Assembly: GCF_024199945.1 (NCBI RefSeq)
Contig: NZ_JANADP010000001.1
Location: 9,071,001 to 9,135,000 of the forward strand
Length of the DNA: 64,000 nt
DNA from: Bradyrhizobium sp. CCGUVB4N
Lineage (GTDB): Bacteria > Pseudomonadota > Alphaproteobacteria > Rhizobiales > Xanthobacteraceae
Reading direction: 5' to 3'
The translations under genes and the position numbers were made by a program. The notes beneath the pieces are model-generated. The model made no database searches. It was given only the letters and a program-made list of their open reading frames with translations, and was not told where the DNA came from. Positions 10,001 through 18,352 of this stretch are shown here, in pieces. How positions within the stretch are numbered: the first letter of the stretch is position 1; the number at the start of each line of letters is the position of its first letter.

Positions 10001-10137
10001 GACGCGGGGGTCACCACAACGGCCACGCTCATGGCAAGACCGAGCCAGAGTGCCGCGCCAACCGCGGCAACGCTCCGGCGCGCGCAACCCTGCCCGCTCG
10101 ATGGCAACCCAGCCCCCACCTTCAGCCCCTCATTCAC
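7054..10137 (-). CDS. Autotransporter with beta-barrel domain (type Va)
   Basis: A 1027-residue secreted protein. The signal peptide is long (cleavage expected after ASA, residue 47). The passenger is Gly/Ser/Thr/Asn-rich, as in a beta-helix, and residues 253-400 contain about seven copies of an AGxATIxN...GG...F repeat spaced 20-26 residues apart. Pertactin-like NTYTG/GTLVLSGTNTYTG stretches occur near residues 189 and 470. The last roughly 280 residues form the autotransporter barrel and end in Trp, which fits a C-terminal beta signal. Two CxC pairs in the passenger are unusual for autotransporters. The function is probably adhesion or a surface layer; no protease motif was seen. Confidence 0.88.
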   Translation of the reverse strand: MNEGLKVGAGLPSSGQGCARRSVAAVGAALWLGLAMSVAVVVTPASAQQIFNGSQTTPNGSVNGGGGVWDNTTTNWTDFFGSTSTAYDPASAGTLFGSSGPSTPATGGTVTVTPGGVQLTSLVGFDLTGDGSIYTIQGGDLRLATGGTTFFTNDVTGTGDPSAVIASRIVGTGGISVQGPGFLTLLGANTYTGDTFICTCGSLQLGDATHTASIIGAVTNEGFFKIVNADMSGVTSLSNAFSGVTMFLNATSAGTMAITNNGQIYFGDPTGTGTHTATAGQATITNDGGLVAFFSQTNAGSASITNQNSGSTAFIDQSSAGSATIVNKDFGGTTFGAVPGSTATAGNATIINEANGITDFGAFSTAGNATIITKSGGQTSFFDNSTGGNARFITSGTGIVDFGGSVGLNGDGRVTAGSIQGSGFYYIGGGNTLVVGGNNLSTEVSGVIGDFNPCGCGPAGSGSLEKVGSGTLVLSGTNTYTGTTTVNGGILRVDGDISQSSLTTVNAGAALYGAGIVGNTLIANGGIYAPGDGGPGSSMQVQGDLTLQPGSVYVVQVGSGSSTSHALVAGNVSLSGTVGVSLYPGSMVKKHYAIMDFFGTATGNFTSVAAPGGLIGTTTVGSNEVFLDFTLNYGAKYALNVNQQNVATTLQNFFNTNGVLPAEFAGLGPAGLTQASGESATGSQQTTFNAMNLFMSLLTDVFGSGRSGEGGATPYADETSATAYAASGKRPSDALASIYRKAPPPTFEQRWDVWAAGYGGSQTTDGRTALGSNNTTSSVYGTAVGLDYRFSPSTVAGFALAGGGTGFGVNGLGWGHSDLFQAGAFVRHNAGPAYVTAALAYGWQDVTTNRIVTAAGSDQLRAQFNANAVSGRIEGGYRQATPWIGLTPYAALQATMFSLPSYSEFAVVGNNTFALNYAAKDVTSTRTELGLRADRSFAAAGGVLTLRGRAAWAHDFNPDRTIGAVFQTLPGSAFVVNGAALARDSALTTASIQMNWMNGWSASATFEGEFSNVTRSYAGKGVVRYTW

Positions 10138-10360
10138 GGCGCTCTCAGCGGCGCCGTGGGGAACCTAAAACATGGGGGTGGCCAGTAGAACTACGGGTGG
10201 GTCAGAATCCGCCTCTGACGCCGCAACTTAAGCAGATTCGACACGTGTTGTTGCAACCGGGCCACGTTTTGACACGATCAGCTCCCAGTCCGCGCACACG
10301 AAACTGCGTCAGAATGTCCGCCCATGTGTACGGCCATTCACATCTTTAAGCCGGATCGAC

Positions 10361-11401
10361 CTAATAATTGCTCGGCGCAGCCTCGTTCGGGATGCCGTCG
10401 ATCGGACATTCGGCTGTGCCCGCAGTCGAGCGCGTCATCGCCTCGACCATGTCGCGGGTGCCTTCCGGATCGGCGATCCAGTTCTTGTAGAAATCATAGG
10501 GGCAGGCCGCGACGCCGCGCGGGCCTTCACCGGAATTGATCATGCCGGTGTAGCCACGGTGGACCAGCTTGTAGAGATGGTTCTGCGACTGGCCGTTGCG
10601 GCGGGCATCGCGGATCAGATGCTTCGAGAGCTGGGCATATTGGATGCCGTACTCCTCCTCACCGCACTCGCCGAGCGTGCGGCCGTCGAAGCCGATAATC
10701 GCGGAGTGGCCGAAATAGGAATAGACGCCGTCGAAGCCGGCGGCATTGGCGACCGCGACATAGACATTGTTGGCCCACGCCATCGCCTTTGAAATCAGAA
10801 CCTGCTGCTCCTTGGCCGGGTACATGTAGCCCTGGCAGCGCACGATCAACTCGGCACCCTTCATGGCGCAATCGCGCCAGATCTCCGGAAAATTGCCGTC
10901 GTCGCAGATGATCAGGCTGACCTTCATCCCCTTCGGGCCTTCGGAGACATAGGTGCAATTGCCGGGATACCAGCCCTCGATCGGCACCCACGGCATGATC
11001 TTGCGATACTTCTGCGCGATCTCACCCTTGTCGTTCATCAGGATCAGGGTGTTGTAGGGCGCCTTGTGCGGATGCTCCTCGTGGCGCTCGCCGGTCAGCG
11101 AGAACACACCCCACACCTTGGCCTTGCGGCAAGCTTCGGCGAAAATCGCAGTCTCTTCACCAGGCACGGCGGACGCCGTCTCGTACATCTCCTTGGAATC
11201 GTACATGATGCCTTGCGTGGAATATTCCGGGAAGATCACGAGGTCCATGCCGGGCAGGCCGGCCTTCATGCCCACCAGCATGTCGGCGATCTTGCGAGCG
11301 TTGTCGAGCACCTCGGCCTTGGTGTGCAGGCGGGGCATCTTGTAGTTCACCACTGCGACGCCGACGGTGTCGTTGCTGCTGGAAATATCGCCGTGAAGCA
11401 T
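10361..11401 (-). CDS. amiE: Aliphatic amidase
   Basis: A 346-residue cytoplasmic nitrilase-superfamily amidase that hydrolyses short amides such as acetamide to the acid and ammonia. It opens with HGDISSSNDTVGVAVVNYKM, nearly the start of the Pseudomonas AmiE enzyme, and the catalytic Glu59, Lys134 and Cys166 fall at the same positions (FPEYS, KYRKIMPW, IICDDGN). It is the last gene of a minus-strand block of transporter, formamidase and zinc ribbon, so imported amides would be hydrolysed to yield nitrogen. The 223-base gap between it and the autotransporter start (10138-10360) shows no clear terminator or other element. Confidence 0.95.
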   Translation of the reverse strand: MLHGDISSSNDTVGVAVVNYKMPRLHTKAEVLDNARKIADMLVGMKAGLPGMDLVIFPEYSTQGIMYDSKEMYETASAVPGEETAIFAEACRKAKVWGVFSLTGERHEEHPHKAPYNTLILMNDKGEIAQKYRKIMPWVPIEGWYPGNCTYVSEGPKGMKVSLIICDDGNFPEIWRDCAMKGAELIVRCQGYMYPAKEQQVLISKAMAWANNVYVAVANAAGFDGVYSYFGHSAIIGFDGRTLGECGEEEYGIQYAQLSKHLIRDARRNGQSQNHLYKLVHRGYTGMINSGEGPRGVAACPYDFYKNWIADPEGTRDMVEAMTRSTAGTAECPIDGIPNEAAPSNY

Positions 11402-11444
11402 TTGGGCCGCTCCTGTCTTTTATTTGTTGAGATTGTCGCGAAGG

Positions 11445-11822
11445 TCAGTGGCTGATCATCCAGGGCCGCGCCGTCGGGAAACCCTTGGCGCCGCTCTTCG
11501 TCTTGGTCACCAGCCGCGCCGGCTTCTTCCTGTCGGTCCCGCCCTTGTCCTTCACGGTCTTGCCCGATGAGCAGCAGCCGCAACCGGGGCCATGCGAGGC
11601 CTTGTATTGCGCCAGCGTCTGCGGCGCGTGCGTGCTGCGCTCGTTGACGGCGTGCGCCTTGCGCTTGTCGGCCGGCATGCAGAAGAAATTCGGCGCGGTC
11701 AGGATCACGCGCGGCGATGAGACTTCGCAATGCGGGCAATCCTGCGGATCGTCGCATTCCGCCATCGGGCGCAGGTCCTTGAACGGACCGCAATCGTCAC
11801 AGAGATATTCATAGACCGGCAT
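11445..11822 (-). CDS. FmdB-family zinc-ribbon protein
   Basis: A 125-residue protein with an N-terminal zinc ribbon made of CDDCG and CPHC pairs (residues 8-33), as in FmdB, a putative regulator found beside formamidase. A middle CGCC segment (about residues 81-84) and a lysine-rich tail follow. It lies between fmdA and amiE in the same orientation, so it is probably co-expressed with the amide-hydrolysing enzymes. Whether it regulates, chaperones metal or supports formamidase activity is unknown. Confidence 0.8.
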   Translation of the reverse strand: MPVYEYLCDDCGPFKDLRPMAECDDPQDCPHCEVSSPRVILTAPNFFCMPADKRKAHAVNERSTHAPQTLAQYKASHGPGCGCCSSGKTVKDKGGTDRKKPARLVTKTKSGAKGFPTARPWMISH

Positions 11823-11915
11823 CGCATCATCCCTACGCTATTGCCTGTGAGAGAACGCCTCGCGGCGGATGCGGGGCGACGAAGCAGCGCCGTCCCGCAT
11901 CCCGTCGCGCAGGGA

Positions 11916-13145
11916 TTATTTGTCCGGCGAGATCGGCATCTGGATATCGCCGGTGATGTGCTTGATGGGACCCGCCGCCGACGGCATCACGTCGAAGTCG
12001 AAGATCTCGGTCGGTAGCCACAGCGTGGCGCAGGCATTGGGCACGTCGACCACACCGGAGATATGGCCCTGGCACGGCGCGGTGCCGAGGATCGAATAGG
12101 CCTGCGCACCGGAGTAGCCGAACTTCTTCAGATACTCGATGGCATTGAGGCAGGCCTGTCGATAGGCGATGTGGACGTCGAGATAGTGCTGCTTGCCGGC
12201 CTCGTCGACCGAGATGCCTTCGAAGATCAGATAGTCCTTGTAGTTCGGCGTGATCGGCGACGGCTTGAAGATCGGATTCTTGATGCCGTATTTCGACATG
12301 CCGTCCTTGATCACCTCGACCTTGAGATGCAGCCAGCCGGCCATCTCGATCGCGCCGCAGAAGGTGATCTCGCCGTCGCCCTGGCTGAAATGCAGGTCGC
12401 CCATCGAGAGACCGGCGCCGGGCACATAGACCGGGAAGTAGATTTTTGAGCCGCGGGAGAGATCCTTGATGTCGCAATTGCCGCCATGCTCGCGCGGCGG
12501 CACGGTGCGCGCACCTTCCGCGCCGATCTTGGCTTTCACATCGCCCTTGGCGCGGCCGCCATGCGCGGTCGCCGCAAATGGGGGATTCGCAAGGCCGGGC
12601 ACACGGGTCGGGTTGGTCGAGATCAGCTCGGCCTCGCGCTTGTTCCAGGTCTCCAGCATCTTCGGATCGGGCAGACAGCCGATCAGGCCGGGATGAATGA
12701 GGCCTGCGAAGTTCACGCCGGGCACGTGGCGCGACGAGGTATAGAGGCCCTTGATGTCCCAGATCGACTTCTGCGCCAGCGGGAAGTGGTCGGTGAGGAA
12801 GCCGCCGCCGTTCTGCTTGGAGAAGAAGCCGTTGAAACCCCAGAGGCTCTCCTTCATCGGACCGACGTCGAGCAGGTCCACCACCAGGAGGTCGCCGGGC
12901 TCGGCGCCCTTGACGCCGATCGGACCGGAGAGGAAGTGCACGATCGACAGGTCGATATCGCGCACGTCATCGGCGGAATCGTTGTTCTTGATGAAGCCGC
13001 CGGTCCAGTCATAGGTCTCGATGATGAAATCGTCGCCGGGATTGACCCAGGCCACGATTGGGATGTCGGGGTGCCAGCGGTTGTGCACCATGTCATTTTC
13101 GTAAGCCGACTTGGTGAGATCGACCTTGATCAGTGTCTCTGGCAT
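11916..13145 (-). CDS. fmdA: Formamidase (acetamidase/formamidase family)
   Basis: A 409-residue enzyme converting formamide to formate and ammonia. The N-terminal region has the family's HNRWHPDIP and PGDD segments, GPIGVKGAEPGDLLVVDLLDV and HPGLIG; central VPPREHGGNCDIKDL and GDLHFSQGDGEITFCG are hallmark stretches of FmdA. The length is normal. It lies 27 bases downstream of the urtE stop, in the transporter orientation. Together with AmiE it suggests that the transported substrates include formamide and acetamide. Confidence 0.93.
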   Translation of the reverse strand: MPETLIKVDLTKSAYENDMVHNRWHPDIPIVAWVNPGDDFIIETYDWTGGFIKNNDSADDVRDIDLSIVHFLSGPIGVKGAEPGDLLVVDLLDVGPMKESLWGFNGFFSKQNGGGFLTDHFPLAQKSIWDIKGLYTSSRHVPGVNFAGLIHPGLIGCLPDPKMLETWNKREAELISTNPTRVPGLANPPFAATAHGGRAKGDVKAKIGAEGARTVPPREHGGNCDIKDLSRGSKIYFPVYVPGAGLSMGDLHFSQGDGEITFCGAIEMAGWLHLKVEVIKDGMSKYGIKNPIFKPSPITPNYKDYLIFEGISVDEAGKQHYLDVHIAYRQACLNAIEYLKKFGYSGAQAYSILGTAPCQGHISGVVDVPNACATLWLPTEIFDFDVMPSAAGPIKHITGDIQMPISPDK

Positions 13146-13172
13146 CGAGATGCTCCCCTTTACTACGGTTGG

Positions 13173-13862
13173 TTAGACGGACAGATATTTCGAGACCTGC
13201 GCGGCATCGACGCTGTCGCGTGGGTCATCGCGCACGATCGCGCCGTTCTCGATGACCAGCACGCGGTCGGCGATATCGAGCGCGAAGCTCAGAACCTGCT
13301 CGGACACGACGATCGACAGGCCCTTTTCATCGCGGATGCGCTTGAGCGTCCGTGCCATGTCCTTGATGATCGACGGCTGGATGCCTTCGGTCGGCTCGTC
13401 GAGCAGCAGCACCTTCGGTTTGGTTGCGAGCGCACGGGCGATCGCCAGCTGCTGCTGCTGACCGCCGGAGAGATTGCCGCCACGGCGACCCTTCATCTCC
13501 AGCAGAACCGGAAACAGCTCGTAGATATCGTTTGGCACCTCGGAGCCGCCGGAAACGACGAGCCCGGTCTCGATGTTCTCCTTCACCGTCATGGTGGAGA
13601 AGATCATGCGGCCCTGGGGGACATAAGCGAGGCCCTTGGCGACGCGTTCATAGCTCGGCAGGCCGCCGAGCTCGGCGCCGTCCATGGTCACCGAGCCGCT
13701 TTTGGCGGGAAGGATACCCATCAGCGATTTCATCAGCGTGGTCTTACCCATGCCGTTGCGGCCCATGATCGCAACGATCTCGTTGGGTGCGACCTTGACG
13801 TTGAGCCCGTGCAGCACCTCGCTCTGGCCGTAGGCGACGTGGAGATCCGAAATAGCCAACAT
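13173..13862 (-). CDS. urtE: Urea/short-chain amide ABC transporter ATPase
   Basis: A 229-residue ATP-binding subunit of a branched-chain-amino-acid-type (LivF/UrtE) importer. Walker A is GRNGMGKTT, the signature is LSGGQQQQ and Walker B is KVLLLDEPTEG. The frame is open 17 codons further upstream, but the ATG at 13862 has AAGGAG seven bases before it and gives the normal family start. It acts with UrtD on the cytoplasmic side of UrtB/UrtC. Confidence 0.92.
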   Translation of the reverse strand: MLAISDLHVAYGQSEVLHGLNVKVAPNEIVAIMGRNGMGKTTLMKSLMGILPAKSGSVTMDGAELGGLPSYERVAKGLAYVPQGRMIFSTMTVKENIETGLVVSGGSEVPNDIYELFPVLLEMKGRRGGNLSGGQQQQLAIARALATKPKVLLLDEPTEGIQPSIIKDMARTLKRIRDEKGLSIVVSEQVLSFALDIADRVLVIENGAIVRDDPRDSVDAAQVSKYLSV

Positions 13863-13929
13863 GCGCCGCTCCTTATTTCTTGCGCGTGATCTTGTCCGGA
13901 AACCGGACGCCACTTTCCGGGATCATGCG

Positions 13930-14685
13930 CTAGTGACCGAGGTACACTTCAATGACCTTGGGATCGTTCTGCACCTTCTCCATCGTCCCCTCGGAGAGGA
14001 TCTGGCCCTGGTGCAGCACGGTGACCTTGTGCGCGATGTCCTCGACGAACTTCATGTCGTGCTCGATCACCAGCACCGACCGATTCTTGATGATGCGGTT
14101 GAGCAGCTCCGCGGTCTTGGTCCGCTCCGACACGCTCATGCCGGCGACCGGCTCGTCGAGCATCAGGAGGTCCGGATCCTGGATCAGCAACATGCCGATC
14201 TCGAGCCATTGCTTCTGGCCGTGACTGAGCAGGTCGGCGCTCATGTTCAGCCGATCCTTCAGGAAGATCATCTCGGCGACCTCGTGTACCCGGTCGCGCA
14301 CGGCGGCGTCACGGGTGAAGGTCAGGGCGCCGAACACCGAGCGTCCGCGCGGATAGGAGATCTCCAGATTCTCGAACACCGTGAGATCGTCGTAGATCGA
14401 CGGGTTCTGGAATTTGCGGCCGACGCCGGTCTTGACGATCTCGTTCTCCTTCATCCGCGTCAGCTCCTTGCCGCGGAACTGGATCGAGCCTGATGTCGCT
14501 TTGGTCTTGCCGCAGATCAGGTCGAGCACCGTGGTCTTGCCGGCGCCGTTCGGACCGATGATGACGCGGATCTCGTTCTCGTCGACATAGAACGAGAGAT
14601 CGTTCACTGCCTTGAACCCGTCGAACGAGACGGTGAGCGCCTCGACGGCAAGCAGGAACTCTTTTGGCTGGTGACCTACGAGCAT
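13930..14685 (-). CDS. urtD: Urea/short-chain amide ABC transporter ATPase
   Basis: A 251-residue LivG/UrtD-type ATPase. Walker A is GPNGAGKTT, the signature is LSHGQKQW (a Q-H variant usual in UrtD) and Walker B is LLMLDEPVAGM. The start at 14685 has GAGGAG six bases upstream and lies 10 bases after the urtC stop. A longer start at 14721 would overlap urtC and has no ribosome binding site. Confidence 0.92.
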   Translation of the reverse strand: MLVGHQPKEFLLAVEALTVSFDGFKAVNDLSFYVDENEIRVIIGPNGAGKTTVLDLICGKTKATSGSIQFRGKELTRMKENEIVKTGVGRKFQNPSIYDDLTVFENLEISYPRGRSVFGALTFTRDAAVRDRVHEVAEMIFLKDRLNMSADLLSHGQKQWLEIGMLLIQDPDLLMLDEPVAGMSVSERTKTAELLNRIIKNRSVLVIEHDMKFVEDIAHKVTVLHQGQILSEGTMEKVQNDPKVIEVYLGH

Positions 14686-14695
14686 GATGATCTCC

Positions 14696-15838
14696 TCACT
14701 CGGCCGGGGCGCCGTCGGCAACCGAGCTGTCGGTCCAGCCTTCGGGCTTGGGTTTGCGCGACGAGATCAGGCGATCGATGCGCGGCTGCACATAGTCGCC
14801 CCAGATCCCGGCAAGACCGTTCGGGAATGCGAGCACAACGGCGATGAACAAGCCGCCGAGGCCGAACAGCCACAATTCTGGGAACGTTTCCGACAGGCTG
14901 GTCTTGGCGAAATTGACCAGCAGCGTGCCGTAGATGGCGCCGAGGATCGACAACCGGCCACCGACCGCCGTGTAGATCACCATCTCGATCGACGGCACGA
15001 TGCCGACGAAGGAGGGCGACATGAAGCCGACATTGAGCGCGAACATCGCGCCGCCGATCGCGGCAAATACGGCGGCGATGCAGAAGGCGAAGATCTTGAA
15101 GTTCGCGACGCTGTAGCCGGAGAAGCGGACCCGGTCCTCCTTCTCGCGCATCGCCACCAGAATACGCCCGAGCTTGGAGTGTCGGACGAACTGCGCGATC
15201 ATGATGCAGACGAACAGGCATCCGACCTCGAAGAAGTACAGCACGACTTTCGCGTGATCGGGCCGGATATCCCAACCCTTCAAGGTACGCAGGTCGGTCA
15301 TGCCGTTGATGCCGCCGGTGTAGCCCTGCTGGCCCACGATCAGGATGGTGAGGATCGCCGCGACCGCCTGGGTGATGATCGCGAAATAGGTGCCGCCGAC
15401 GCGGCGCTTGAACATCGCGGTACCGATGATCAGGGCGAAGATGCCGGGCACCAGGATGATGGCGGCGATGGTGAAGGTGAGGCTGTTGAAGGGCTTCCAG
15501 AACAGCGGCAGCGCCGTGATCTGATTCCAGTCCATGAAATCCGGAATGCCGGGGGTCGACTGGATCTTGGTGTTCTCCACGCTCGATGCCTCGAGCTTGA
15601 GGAACATCGCCATGCAGTAGCCGCCGAGACCGAAGAACACGCCCTGTCCGAGGCTGAGAATGCCGCCATAGCCCCAGCAGATCACCAGCCCGAGCGCGAC
15701 GAAGGCATAGGTCAGATATTTCGCGACCAGATTGAGCCTGAAGACATCGAGCGTGAGCGGCAGCACCACCACCAGGAAGACCGCGAGCACCAGAATTCCG
15801 ATGAGCTCCGATCGATTGAAGAACCGATTGTCGGTCAT
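14696..15838 (-). CDS. urtC: Urea/short-chain amide ABC transporter permease
   Basis: A 380-residue LivM/UrtC-type inner-membrane permease with about ten hydrophobic helices. The conserved loop MREKEDRVRFSGYSV contacts the ATPases. GYGGILSLGQGVFFGLGGY near the N-terminus is characteristic of the family. It follows urtB by 18 bases. The cytoplasmic tail is charged (SSRKPKPEGWTDSS). Confidence 0.93.
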   Translation of the reverse strand: MTDNRFFNRSELIGILVLAVFLVVVLPLTLDVFRLNLVAKYLTYAFVALGLVICWGYGGILSLGQGVFFGLGGYCMAMFLKLEASSVENTKIQSTPGIPDFMDWNQITALPLFWKPFNSLTFTIAAIILVPGIFALIIGTAMFKRRVGGTYFAIITQAVAAILTILIVGQQGYTGGINGMTDLRTLKGWDIRPDHAKVVLYFFEVGCLFVCIMIAQFVRHSKLGRILVAMREKEDRVRFSGYSVANFKIFAFCIAAVFAAIGGAMFALNVGFMSPSFVGIVPSIEMVIYTAVGGRLSILGAIYGTLLVNFAKTSLSETFPELWLFGLGGLFIAVVLAFPNGLAGIWGDYVQPRIDRLISSRKPKPEGWTDSSVADGAPAE

Positions 15839-15856
15839 TGCATCAGCCTCTATTTC

Positions 15857-16783
15857 TCACTTGCGGACCTTGAGGGCGAACAGCCCTTGCGGCCGCAGCA
15901 TCAGGATTCCGACAACGGCGAGCAGCGTCAGCACCTTGGCCATCGAGCCCGACATGAAGAACTCGAGGGTGGATTGCGTCTGCGAGATCGAGAAGGCCGA
16001 GGCGATGGTACCGATCAGGCTCGCGGCGCCGCCGAACACGACCACCAGGAACGTGTCGACGATGTAGAGCTGTCCGGAGGTCGGACCGGTCGAGCCGATC
16101 ATGGTGAAGGCGCTGCCGGCGACGCCGGCGATGCCGCAACCGAGACCAAATGTGTAGCGGTCGACTTTTTCGGTGTTGATACCGACGGCGCCGGCCATGA
16201 TCCGGTTCTGCACCACCGCGCGCACCTGGCGCCCCCAGCGCGATTTGTACATGACATAAGCGACGCTGATCGTGATCAGCACGGTGAGGCACATCACGAA
16301 GACGCCGTTGATCGGGACTTCGATGCTGTCGGTGACGTGCAGCGAGCCGAGCATCCATTGCGGCAACTCGACACCGACCTCACGCGCGCCGAACACGGAG
16401 CGATAGGCCTGCTGCAGCATCAGGCTGAGGCCCCAGGTCGCAAGCAGCGTATCAAGCGGACGCTTGTAGAGGTGCCGTATCAGCACCCATTCCACCAGCA
16501 TTCCCAGCGCACCTGATGCGACAAAGGCGAGGATCATCGCGAGGAAGAAGTAGCCGCTGAACAGGCTCGGCAAGTAGGTCTGGAAAAAATTCGAGGTCAT
16601 CCAGGTGACGTAGGCCCCGAGGATCATGAACTCGCCATGGGCCATGTTGATGACGCCCATCTGGCCGAAGATGATCGCAAGACCGAGCGCCATCAGCACA
16701 TAGACAGAGAACAGGATCAGTCCTGCAAAGCCCTGCATGACGAAGATGGAGCCAAGGTCACCAAGCGAATAGTCGCCGAACAT
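15857..16783 (-). CDS. urtB: Urea/short-chain amide ABC transporter permease
   Basis: A 308-residue LivH/UrtB-type permease with about eight helices. Family motifs are GQMGVINMAHGEFMILGAY near residue 40 and the coupling loop VQNRIMAGAVGINTEKV. It is the first gene after an intercistronic hairpin that separates it from the binding-protein gene. Confidence 0.93.
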   Translation of the reverse strand: MFGDYSLGDLGSIFVMQGFAGLILFSVYVLMALGLAIIFGQMGVINMAHGEFMILGAYVTWMTSNFFQTYLPSLFSGYFFLAMILAFVASGALGMLVEWVLIRHLYKRPLDTLLATWGLSLMLQQAYRSVFGAREVGVELPQWMLGSLHVTDSIEVPINGVFVMCLTVLITISVAYVMYKSRWGRQVRAVVQNRIMAGAVGINTEKVDRYTFGLGCGIAGVAGSAFTMIGSTGPTSGQLYIVDTFLVVVFGGAASLIGTIASAFSISQTQSTLEFFMSGSMAKVLTLLAVVGILMLRPQGLFALKVRK

Positions 16784-16808
16784 CGATGTCCTCCGTCAGG
16801 GATGAGGT

Positions 16809-16838
16809 CCCGCGTCGCGAGCGAATTCGCGACGCGGG
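16809..16838 (-). other. Intercistronic hairpin between urtA and urtB
   Basis: A perfect 11-bp GC-rich inverted repeat (16809-16819 with 16828-16838) with an 8-base loop in the 132-base gap between urtA and urtB. No T-run follows on the minus strand, so it is more likely an mRNA-stabilising or attenuating structure than a full terminator. Such structures commonly give more binding protein than permease. Confidence 0.7.
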
Positions 16839-16915
16839 GGTCTTGGGCGTGGAGTTGCAATCCACGCCAGGGAGAGGCTTGAGCTTTACGGAGAGAGCGG
16901 CGATCGCCGCGCTTC

Positions 16916-18175
16916 TTACTGGTAGCCCTTCGGGAACGGATCCGGCTCGACGAGATCGGCGGTCTCGTAGATCAACTCGAACTGACCATCGAGCTTGGCG
17001 CGTCCCACGCGGGTCTTCGACCAGAGGTGATGGTTTTCGTGGATGCGCACATAGCCTTCCGGCGCGCCCTTGAACTCGACGCCGGGCGAAGCCGCCGCGA
17101 TCTTGTCGACGTCGAAGGAGCCGGCCTTCTCGACCGTCAACTTCCACAGCCACGGGCCGAGATAGGCAGCCTGGGTGACGTCTCCGATCACGGTCTTCTC
17201 GCCCCACATCTTCTTGAACGCGGGCACGAAGGCCTTGTTGTTCGGATTGTCGAGCGACTGGAAGTACTTCATGCAGGCATAGGCGCCCGCGATGTTCTCA
17301 CCGCCGATGCCGTCAATTTCGTCTTCGGTGACCGAGATCGTCAGCAACGCCTGCTTGGAGAGGTCGATGCCGGCGGCCTTGAGCTGCTTGTAGAAGGCGA
17401 CGTTGGAGCCGCCGACGACGTCGGTGAAGATCACGTCGGGCTTGGTCAGCTTGATCTTGTTGATGACCGAATTGAACTGGGTGTTGCCGAGCGGATAATA
17501 TTCCTCGCCGACGACCTTGCCCTTCAGCACGTTCTCGACGTGCTTGCGCGCGATCTTGTTGGAGGTGCGCGGCCAGATGTAGTCGGAGCCGATGAAGAAG
17601 AACGTCTTCGCGCCCTTCTCCTTGGCGATCCAGTTCAGGCCGGCGAGAATCTGCTGGGTCGCTTCCTGGCCGGTGTAGATCACGTTCTTGGACTGCTCGA
17701 GGCCTTCATAGAAGGTCGGGTAATAGAGCATGCCGTTGTACTGCTCGACGACCGGCAGCACCGCCTTGCGCGAGGCCGAGGTCCAGCAACCCATGATCGC
17801 CGCGACCTTGTCGTTGACCAGCAGCTTCTTGGCCTTCTCCGCAAAGGTCGGCCAGTCGCTGGCGCCGTCTTCCTGGATGAACTTGATCTTGCGACCGAGC
17901 ACGCCGCCGGCGGCATTGATCTGCTCGATGGCGAGCTTTTCGGCTTCGATCGAGCCGGTTTCGGAGATGGCCATGGTGCCGGTCGCCGAATGCAGGATGC
18001 CGACCGTCACCTCGGTGTCGGTGACGGCGAGGCCGGTGGTGTTGACCGCCGAGGTCGCCGGGGCCTGTGCGAAGGACACCCGCGGCAGCATCGTGATGGC
18101 CGGGACGGCGGCCATTCCCATCAATAGTTTGCGCCGGAGCGGCGACAACAGGCCCTTGTTGGTTTCGTCTGACAT
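16916..18175 (-). CDS. urtA: Urea/short-chain amide ABC transporter substrate-binding protein
   Basis: A 419-residue periplasmic binding protein of the urea/amide branch of the LivK family. The N-terminus carries twin arginines before a hydrophobic stretch (SPLRRKLLMGMAA) with cleavage near SFAQA, so Tat export is likely. Family segments include GTMAISETG, GCWTSASRKAVLP and SDYIWPRTSNK. The ATG at 18175 places the signal peptide at the N-terminus; the frame opens further upstream but runs into the divergent promoter region. It heads the operon, and the ligand could be urea or a short amide. Confidence 0.9.
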   Translation of the reverse strand: MSDETNKGLLSPLRRKLLMGMAAVPAITMLPRVSFAQAPATSAVNTTGLAVTDTEVTVGILHSATGTMAISETGSIEAEKLAIEQINAAGGVLGRKIKFIQEDGASDWPTFAEKAKKLLVNDKVAAIMGCWTSASRKAVLPVVEQYNGMLYYPTFYEGLEQSKNVIYTGQEATQQILAGLNWIAKEKGAKTFFFIGSDYIWPRTSNKIARKHVENVLKGKVVGEEYYPLGNTQFNSVINKIKLTKPDVIFTDVVGGSNVAFYKQLKAAGIDLSKQALLTISVTEDEIDGIGGENIAGAYACMKYFQSLDNPNNKAFVPAFKKMWGEKTVIGDVTQAAYLGPWLWKLTVEKAGSFDVDKIAAASPGVEFKGAPEGYVRIHENHHLWSKTRVGRAKLDGQFELIYETADLVEPDPFPKGYQ

Positions 18176-18352
18176 GAGCACCCCACTGTTTGTTCGAGGA
18201 CACGCGATTGGTGCCGTGAGGATGGCTCGAATTTGTGCACCGCAAGCATACGCAAGATCGCGTATACTGCACCGCAAAATACCGACGTAGGCTTTTGGTA
18301 CGGGATTTGCGAGGTCGCGAGAGGTTCGGACGAGTTCGGGAGTGGGGTGTAA
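18176..18352. promoter_or_regulatory. Divergent control region, amide operon / NCS1-kinase
   Basis: This 177-base gap separates the two divergent transcription units. It contains TGCACCGCAA twice as a direct repeat (18236-18245 and 18268-18277, 32 bases apart, about three helical turns). Exactly between them is a perfect dyad ATACGC-N6-GCGTAT (18248-18265). The centre of the dyad and the midpoint of the direct repeats coincide at 18256.5. This layout suggests a regulator site; the downstream LuxR-type regulator is the obvious candidate. No confident -35/-10 or sigma-54 element was identified. Confidence 0.65.

Noticed and set aside
14684..16516. 610-codon plus-strand frame across urtC/urtB
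   Set aside because: Antisense to two permease genes; low-complexity Glu/His/Asp/Arg composition typical of shadow frames.
18176..18352. Possible sigma-54 promoter for the amide operon
   Set aside because: Nitrogen control makes it tempting, but no GG-N10-GC element of the expected form was found.
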